DNA of 64,000 nt, taken from positions 1,116,001 through 1,180,000 of the forward strand of contig JAXMDM010000002.1 of the NCBI GenBank assembly GCA_046348835.1. Reading direction: 5' to 3'. Under the pieces are notes generated by a model. It searched no databases, was not told where the DNA came from, and worked only from the letters and a program-made list of their open reading frames with translations. The translations under genes were made by a program, and so were the position numbers. This document shows positions 59,214-64,000 of the stretch, one piece after another; position 1 is the first letter of the stretch; every line of letters begins with the position of its first letter. The DNA is from Defluviicoccus sp046348835 (lineage in GTDB: Bacteria > Pseudomonadota > Alphaproteobacteria > Rhodospirillales > Defluviicoccaceae).

Positions 59214-60536
59214 CTACGCGTCCGCTGCGAGGCGGACGCCGGCGAACTGCCAGCGCTGGAACGGATAGAAGAAATTGCGATAGCTGGCCCTGACGTGGCC
59301 GTCCGGGGTGGCGCAGGAGCCGCCGCGCAGCACCATCTGGTTGCACATGAACTTCCCGTTGTATTCGCCGATGGCGCCGGCGGGCGGGTGATATCCGGGG
59401 TAAGGGGTGTAGGCGCTGGCGGTCCATTCCCAGACATCGCCGTAGATCTGGGTCGGCAGCCGGATCGGCCGTGTGCCGCCGGCCGGGGCCGGCTTCGCCC
59501 GCAGCGTGCCCGATCCGAGGGTATTGCCCACCGGCGGGATCGCCGACCCGGCAACCTCCCACTCGGCCTCCGTCGGCAGCCGGGCCCCCGCCCAACGGGC
59601 GTAAGCGTCGGCTTCGTAGTAGCTGATGTGGCAGACCGGTGTTGTGTCTTCGATCGGAACCGGCCCGTGCAGCGTCATCGTCGAAACCCGACCACCCTCC
59701 CCTCGCTGCCAGTAGAGGGGCGCCTGTAGGGCACTTTCGACGATCATCGCCCAACCGTCCGAGAGCCAGAGTTCGGGCCGACGGTAGCCGCCATCGGCGA
59801 TGAAGGCCTGCCACTCGCCGTTGGTGACCAGACGGGACGCCAGCCGGAACGGCCGCAGGAATACCCGATGCCGCGGCCGTTCATTGTCGAACGCGAAGCC
59901 GGTCCCGCCATAGCCGATCTCGTACAATCCCTCCGGGTAGTCGATCCAGGAAAGGCCCGGCGCCTCCGAGGCGAGCCCCAGCGCCGGCGGCGGCGCGCGG
60001 TAAGCGGGCGCGAGCGGATTGCGGGAAAACAGGTGCAGGATATCGGTCAGGATCAGTTCCTGATGCTGCTGTTCGTGGTTGACGCCGAGGCGGATCAGCG
60101 TCGCGACCTCCTCGCCGGCGGCATGGTCCACGGTGAGCAGGTCGCCCATGGCGGCATCCACATGCGCCCGGTAGGCCAGGACCTCCTGCAGCGACGGACG
60201 GGAAAGCAGGCCGCGCTCCGGTCTCGGGTGGCGGGAGCCGACCGCGTTGTAATAGGAGTTGAAGAGATATCCAAAACGGTCGTCGAAACATCGGTAGCCG
60301 GGAAGGAACGGTGCGAGGAGAAAGGTTTCGAAGAACCAGGTGGTATGCGCCAGATGCCATTTGGTCGGGCTGGCATCGGGCATCGACTGTATCGCTTGAT
60401 CCTCGGGCAGGAGGCCGGCGGCGAGCGTTTCGGTAAGCCGGCGGGTGGCATGGAATGCCGCCTCCAACCCCGATCCGCTACCGACCGCCGCGGAGGTCAG
60501 GTCCGCGTACGCCTGTGGCGATGCCGAGAATTGCAT
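59214..60536 (-). CDS. egtB: Ergothioneine biosynthesis protein EgtB
   Basis: A 440-residue iron-dependent sulfoxide synthase that joins hercynine with a thiol (cysteine or glutamylcysteine). An N-terminal DinB-like domain carries the metal histidines in LAHTTWFFETFLL and GVNHEQQHQELILTDIL. A C-terminal FGE-like domain follows with YAPFYWQRG-like QAPLYWQRGEGGR, ARWAGARLPTEAEWEVAG, YGDVWEWTASAYTPYPGY and VLRGGSCATP. It is the first gene of egtBD. Other ergothioneine genes (egtE or egtC) are not in this window. Confidence 0.95.
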   Translation of the reverse strand: MQFSASPQAYADLTSAAVGSGSGLEAAFHATRRLTETLAAGLLPEDQAIQSMPDASPTKWHLAHTTWFFETFLLAPFLPGYRCFDDRFGYLFNSYYNAVGSRHPRPERGLLSRPSLQEVLAYRAHVDAAMGDLLTVDHAAGEEVATLIRLGVNHEQQHQELILTDILHLFSRNPLAPAYRAPPPALGLASEAPGLSWIDYPEGLYEIGYGGTGFAFDNERPRHRVFLRPFRLASRLVTNGEWQAFIADGGYRRPELWLSDGWAMIVESALQAPLYWQRGEGGRVSTMTLHGPVPIEDTTPVCHISYYEADAYARWAGARLPTEAEWEVAGSAIPPVGNTLGSGTLRAKPAPAGGTRPIRLPTQIYGDVWEWTASAYTPYPGYHPPAGAIGEYNGKFMCNQMVLRGGSCATPDGHVRASYRNFFYPFQRWQFAGVRLAADA

Positions 60537-61030
60537 GCGATTTCCCCTCCCGGAACGCGTCGCGGCGACGCTGCTCGGTATCGATCCGTCTGTGCGGCCT
60601 TGCAGTTCAGTCGGAAATGGTGTGCTGCCGTCGACAAAGCGAACGATTTTCCGCCGCCGCGGTTCCCGTCCTCCGCACGCGATCGGTGGTGCCGGCTGGG
60701 TTTGCAGCGCAGATGGGGGGCGTGACGGCGGCGCCGGTGCCGATCTTCGCGGTTACCGTGGACCCGCGTGCCTCGTCATCGGAAAAGTAAAGGAAGGCTT
60801 ATATCAAACGAAGGCCTTCGACCAAGCAGCTATTCAAGCTGCGTCGAAGGCCTCCCTCACGGGGGAGCTAGCCCCCGGACCCCGAACACATCGGGCGTCA
60901 TCTTGGACTTCTGAACTCATTGCCGGTGCCAAGGAGCCGGCAACCTCTTGTTGGTCCGGTGGAGTCATGCGGTCGATGCACCCTCCATTTGTCCGTTACC
61001 GATATTGTTATAGTCGCACTCTTTCGGGGT
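60537..61030. other. Gap between the kinase gene and egtB
   Basis: About 495 bp without a supported gene. The left part should be the egtB promoter region. The only distinct structure is the hairpin cluster at 60810-60877. Confidence 0.5.
60810..60877. repeat. Nested intergenic hairpins
   Basis: AGGCCTTCGAC at 60812-60822 pairs with GTCGAAGGCCT at 60843-60853, with inner arms GCAGCT and AGCTGC. A second hairpin CGGGGG/CCCCCG spans 60860-60877. The cluster looks like a dispersed intergenic palindrome or compound terminator. Confidence 0.7.
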
Positions 61031-63094
61031 TCATGTCAAGGTGGGTGACTTATTGGTAGTGGGTCTCATCAAGACGCGGAAGCCACCGCCGCTGCGATCG
61101 ATCGTTTTTGCCGCATTGATCGGCGCTGCCGCCTCGGCGCGCCGGGGCGCCGGCCGGGAAATGCAAGCGGCGGGGAATTCGAGGGCGCAGCGAAGTCCCC
61201 TGGGATGCCAGCCGAAGCGAATCATTCCATCCAATTGTCGTTGTGCCAGACTGCGGACCAGTTGGGTACCGAATCCCGCCCGCTCCGGCGGGGTCACCGG
61301 CGGACCTCCCCCTTCGCGCCAGGTTAGCCGAAGTCCCCGTGCCGAAATGACGGTCCACGCCACGGACACCGATCCCGACCGCCGCGACAGGCTGCCGTAC
61401 TTGGCGGCATTGGTGGCCAGCTCGTGGAGCAACATGGCAAGCGGTTGAACGCATTCGGGAGCGACGGCAACCTCCGGGCCGGCGATCCTGATGCGTTCGC
61501 GCTCCCCGTCCCGATCGCCGTAAAACGGCTTCAGCGTTGCCTCCACCAGCCGGCGAACGGCGGTTCCTTGCCAGTCGTTGGACGCGAGCAAGGCGTGTGT
61601 CCGGATCAGCGCGGCGATGCGGCCGACGACGGCGGCGACGAAGCCGTCGATGTCGTCGGCCCGGGTCATTTGGACCACGGCCTGAGCGACGGTCAGCGCG
61701 TTCTTCGCCCGGTGATCCATTTCCCGCATCAACAGCCGTTGACGCTCCTCGGTGCTCTTGCGCGCATCGATATCGATGCTCATTCCGATCCAGCCGACGA
61801 TCCGGCTGTCCTCGCCGCGTAGGGGCCGCGCCCGGGCTAGAACCCAGCGGTAGCGACCGCTGGCCCGGTGGAACAGTCGGTACTCGGCCTCGTAATCGTC
61901 GGATCGGTTTGCCCTCCATCGCTCCAGCGTCGGCTCGCGATCCTCCCTATGGACGGCGTCGAGCCAGCCGAACTCGCCCATTTCCGCCAAATTCTGCCCG
62001 GTATAGGCGCGCCAGGTGGGCGAGTCCTCCTCCATCTTTCCGTCGGCGCTGCAGACCCACACCAGTTGTTGGGACGCGTCGACGACGGCGCGGTAGCGGG
62101 CTTCGCTGGTCCGTACCGCCGCCGACAGGGCGCGTTCGCGGGCAACGATGCGTCTGCCGAAGCGGCTTCCGGTCGCGAACGCGCCAACGACCGAGAGAAC
62201 GAATGCGATGGCACCGGCGTAGACCCATAGGGCGGTCCTCTCCAGCTCACCCAGGATCGAGGCACGACTGGCACCCACGGCAACGGCCCATCCGGTAACG
62301 GGTGATGTCTCGAACGCGCCAAGGTAATCCTGGTCCGCGATCGTCGTGGCGAGGGCGAGGCCGTCGTTGGCGCCGGTATCCAGTCCGCGCTGCTGCACGG
62401 ATAGCAATGCCCGGTGGCCGACCGACGCGCTGGGGACGGCACGACCGACGACGCGCAGGCTGGGATCGAAGACGGTGACCAGAACGTCCGGCGAGACCTG
62501 CTGACGGTGCGTCAGTTGGGCAATGACGGTCGGGGCAAGAGCGATGGACAGCACGCCGGAGACACGCCGGTCGCTGACGATCGGGATCCGCAGCGGCAGG
62601 AAGGCGACGGGAACGGCGTCGCCCTGCGCCTCGACCATCGGCTCCAGCATTGGTGCCTCCTCAGCCGCGGCGATCTCGATCGCCTTGCGGTCGACCAGTG
62701 CCGCCGCAACGCCGGGGACGGTTTCGAAGGTGACCGTATGGGCGGTCCCGTCGGCGCTGGAAATGACGGCGGCAAGCCAGGATCCCGCCCCCCTGGCGGC
62801 GGCGAACCGCCGCACGCCCGATGCCGGGTCCTCGCCGTCGTTTCTGTTTCGACCGGCGAGATCGGCGAGAAGACGCGCCGACGATAGCTCCTCGAGCACA
62901 TAGGAATCGACCGCAGCCATCAATACCCGGGCCGTGGCCACAAACCGCCGTTCGATGGTGTCGCGGCTGATCTGGATGACGAGGATGGCGGCCAGCGCCG
63001 CGAACAGTAGGATGGGCACCGCGGTAACCGACACCAGCCCCGCTAGCGGCCATCGCCACGCCTGTGACGACCCTGCCGGCCCGTGCCCCTGCAT
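61031..63094 (-). CDS. HWE-family sensor histidine kinase with PAS domain
   Basis: A 687-residue membrane sensor kinase. Two transmembrane segments (near 17-39, LVSVTAVPILLFAALAAILV, and about 290-310, TALWVYAGAIAFVLSVVGAF) flank a periplasmic dCACHE-like sensor. A PAS domain follows (YRAVVDASQQLVWVCSADGK, then PRYRWVLARARPL-like residues). The HWE kinase core has EMDHRAKNALTVAQAVVQM, with the phospho-acceptor His, and LLHELATNAAKYGSLS as the N box. ATG 63094 follows GAGGG; a start at 63118 is possible. No response regulator is adjacent. The signal is unknown. Confidence 0.92.
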   Translation of the reverse strand: MQGHGPAGSSQAWRWPLAGLVSVTAVPILLFAALAAILVIQISRDTIERRFVATARVLMAAVDSYVLEELSSARLLADLAGRNRNDGEDPASGVRRFAAARGAGSWLAAVISSADGTAHTVTFETVPGVAAALVDRKAIEIAAAEEAPMLEPMVEAQGDAVPVAFLPLRIPIVSDRRVSGVLSIALAPTVIAQLTHRQQVSPDVLVTVFDPSLRVVGRAVPSASVGHRALLSVQQRGLDTGANDGLALATTIADQDYLGAFETSPVTGWAVAVGASRASILGELERTALWVYAGAIAFVLSVVGAFATGSRFGRRIVARERALSAAVRTSEARYRAVVDASQQLVWVCSADGKMEEDSPTWRAYTGQNLAEMGEFGWLDAVHREDREPTLERWRANRSDDYEAEYRLFHRASGRYRWVLARARPLRGEDSRIVGWIGMSIDIDARKSTEERQRLLMREMDHRAKNALTVAQAVVQMTRADDIDGFVAAVVGRIAALIRTHALLASNDWQGTAVRRLVEATLKPFYGDRDGERERIRIAGPEVAVAPECVQPLAMLLHELATNAAKYGSLSRRSGSVSVAWTVISARGLRLTWREGGGPPVTPPERAGFGTQLVRSLAQRQLDGMIRFGWHPRGLRCALEFPAACISRPAPRRAEAAAPINAAKTIDRSGGGFRVLMRPTTNKSPTLT

Positions 63095-63201
63095 GGTTCC
63101 CTCGCCCCCAAGCCGCATATACCCAAATGGGTTATATCACACTTGCGAATCTGTGACGAGAACGTCGCTCCGGTCTCGGCCGAGTCCCCCTTCCCGATCG
63201 G

Positions 63202-63999
63202 CTATTTCGCGCCGCGATCGGCCAAGTGGCGCTTCTGGATAATGGAAGCGAGGATCACGCCCAAGGTGACGATGGCGATGAGCACGGTGGAGACGGCGTT
63301 GATCTTCGGCGTCACGCCGAGACGCACCTGGCTGTAGATCCGCATGGGCAGCGTCGTCGCCCCCGGCCCGGTGGTGAAGCTGGCGATCACCAGGTCGTCC
63401 AGCGATAGGGTGAAGGACAGCAGCCAACCGGAAACGAGGGCGGGCGCGATCACCGGCAAGGTGATGACGAAGAAGGTCTTCAACGGGGTTGCGCCCAGAT
63501 CCATCGCCGCTTCCTCCAACGCGGTATCGAAGGTGAGCAGCCGCGACTGGACGATGACGGCAACGTAGGCGGTGCTGAAGGTGGTATGGGCGATGATCAC
63601 GGTTCCCATGCCCCGGCTCCAGTCGAGGGCGACGAAGAGAAGGAGCAACGACAGCCCGGTGATCACCTCCGGCATGACCAACGGCGCGAAGGCCATGCCG
63701 GAGAACAGCAGGCGGCCGCGGAAGCGGGAGAACCGCACCAGGCTGATGGCCGCCAAGGTGCCGAGAACCAGGGCGAGGGTGGCGGAGGCGGCGGCGACCC
63801 GCAGGGTCACCCAGGCGGATTCCAGCAACTGTTCGTCGGCGAGCATTTCCCTGTACCAGCGCAACGAAAAGCCGCCCCACAGGGTGACCAGGCGGGAATC
63901 ATTGAATGAATAGATGACGAGAATGAGGATCGGCAGATAGAGGAAGGCAAAACCCAGAGTGAGCGCGGTGATGGTCACCGGCGTGAAGCGAGGGGTCAT
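63202..63999 (-). CDS. Spermidine/putrescine ABC transporter permease (PotC/PotI type)
   Basis: A 265-residue inner-membrane permease of the binding-protein-dependent family. It shows six hydrophobic helices (FAFLYLPILILVIYSF, LALVLGTLAAISLV, and others) and the EAA loop EEAAMDLGATPLKTFFVITL, which contacts the ATPase. FNDSRLVTLWGGFSLRWY and SLDDLVIASFTTGPG are typical of PotC/PotI. The ATG is at 63997-63999, so the gene is complete; its partner permease, ATPase and binding protein should lie beyond the right edge. Confidence 0.94.
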   Translation of the reverse strand: MTPRFTPVTITALTLGFAFLYLPILILVIYSFNDSRLVTLWGGFSLRWYREMLADEQLLESAWVTLRVAAASATLALVLGTLAAISLVRFSRFRGRLLFSGMAFAPLVMPEVITGLSLLLLFVALDWSRGMGTVIIAHTTFSTAYVAVIVQSRLLTFDTALEEAAMDLGATPLKTFFVITLPVIAPALVSGWLLSFTLSLDDLVIASFTTGPGATTLPMRIYSQVRLGVTPKINAVSTVLIAIVTLGVILASIIQKRHLADRGAK

Positions 64000-64000
64000 A

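Noticed and set aside
58220..59554. Longer egtD start at 59554
   Set aside because: It would run 345 bp into egtB in another frame with low-complexity residues. The ATG at 59209 gives the usual EgtD length.

Overview
This is a GC-rich chromosomal segment that reads like an alphaproteobacterium of the Rhodospirillales type. The supporting genes are a class I polyhydroxyalkanoate synthase next to an alaC/hom/recJ block, a bifunctional PutA without an N-terminal DNA-binding domain, an egtB-egtD ergothioneine pair, a pyrophosphate-dependent phosphofructokinase, a bacteriohemerythrin and an HWE-family histidine kinase. I cannot name the genus from sequence alone.

Layout. 1-5.9 kb: the 5' part of rplM, a hemerythrin, an enoyl-CoA hydratase-like gene overlapping a CoA-binding protein gene, a small XRE regulator, a fused SpmA/SpmB-type membrane protein and several small hypotheticals. 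6-15.6 kb: ordinary genes (glycerate kinase, an RND pump with its adaptor) mixed with three damaged ones: a frameshifted ClC channel, a GntP permease reduced to its two ends, and an acyl-CoA synthetase with an in-frame amber codon. 15.6-23 kb: an SDR, then three tandem 434-residue secreted sulfatases, each with its own leader and terminator, facing a secreted clan-A-like glycosidase. 23-24.45 kb: about 1.5 kb without a recognisable gene.

24,455-40,556: an integrative element of about 16.1 kb inserted at the 3' end of tRNA-Glu(TTC), bounded by 54-bp perfect direct repeats. It carries a tyrosine integrase, an AlpA/excisionase-type protein, a Spo11/Topo VI-A-like TOPRIM protein translationally coupled to a primase-helicase, an iteron-like array at the 3' end of that gene, two Nu1-like terminase small subunit genes each preceded by the same 31-bp cos-like element, and a cargo: a type I restriction-modification operon with two DUF genes embedded between hsdS and hsdR. 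No capsid, portal, tail or large-terminase gene is visible. The set (int, alpA, primase-helicase, terS, cos-like sites, defence cargo) is what a phage satellite (PICI-like island) would need. I regard this as the most interesting system in the window.

40.5-64 kb: core genome. tRNA-Glu, PPi-dependent PFK, recJ, hom, an AlaC-type aminotransferase, a double-OmpA lipoprotein, phaC, a thioesterase, a gamma carbonic anhydrase-like protein, an isochorismatase-like hydrolase, rhlE, putA, a YqjD-like protein, egtD-egtB, an HWE sensor kinase and a PotI-type ABC permease at the right edge. The hom-recJ junction lacks the glpX I would expect there, while a reversible PPi-PFK sits just beyond recJ.
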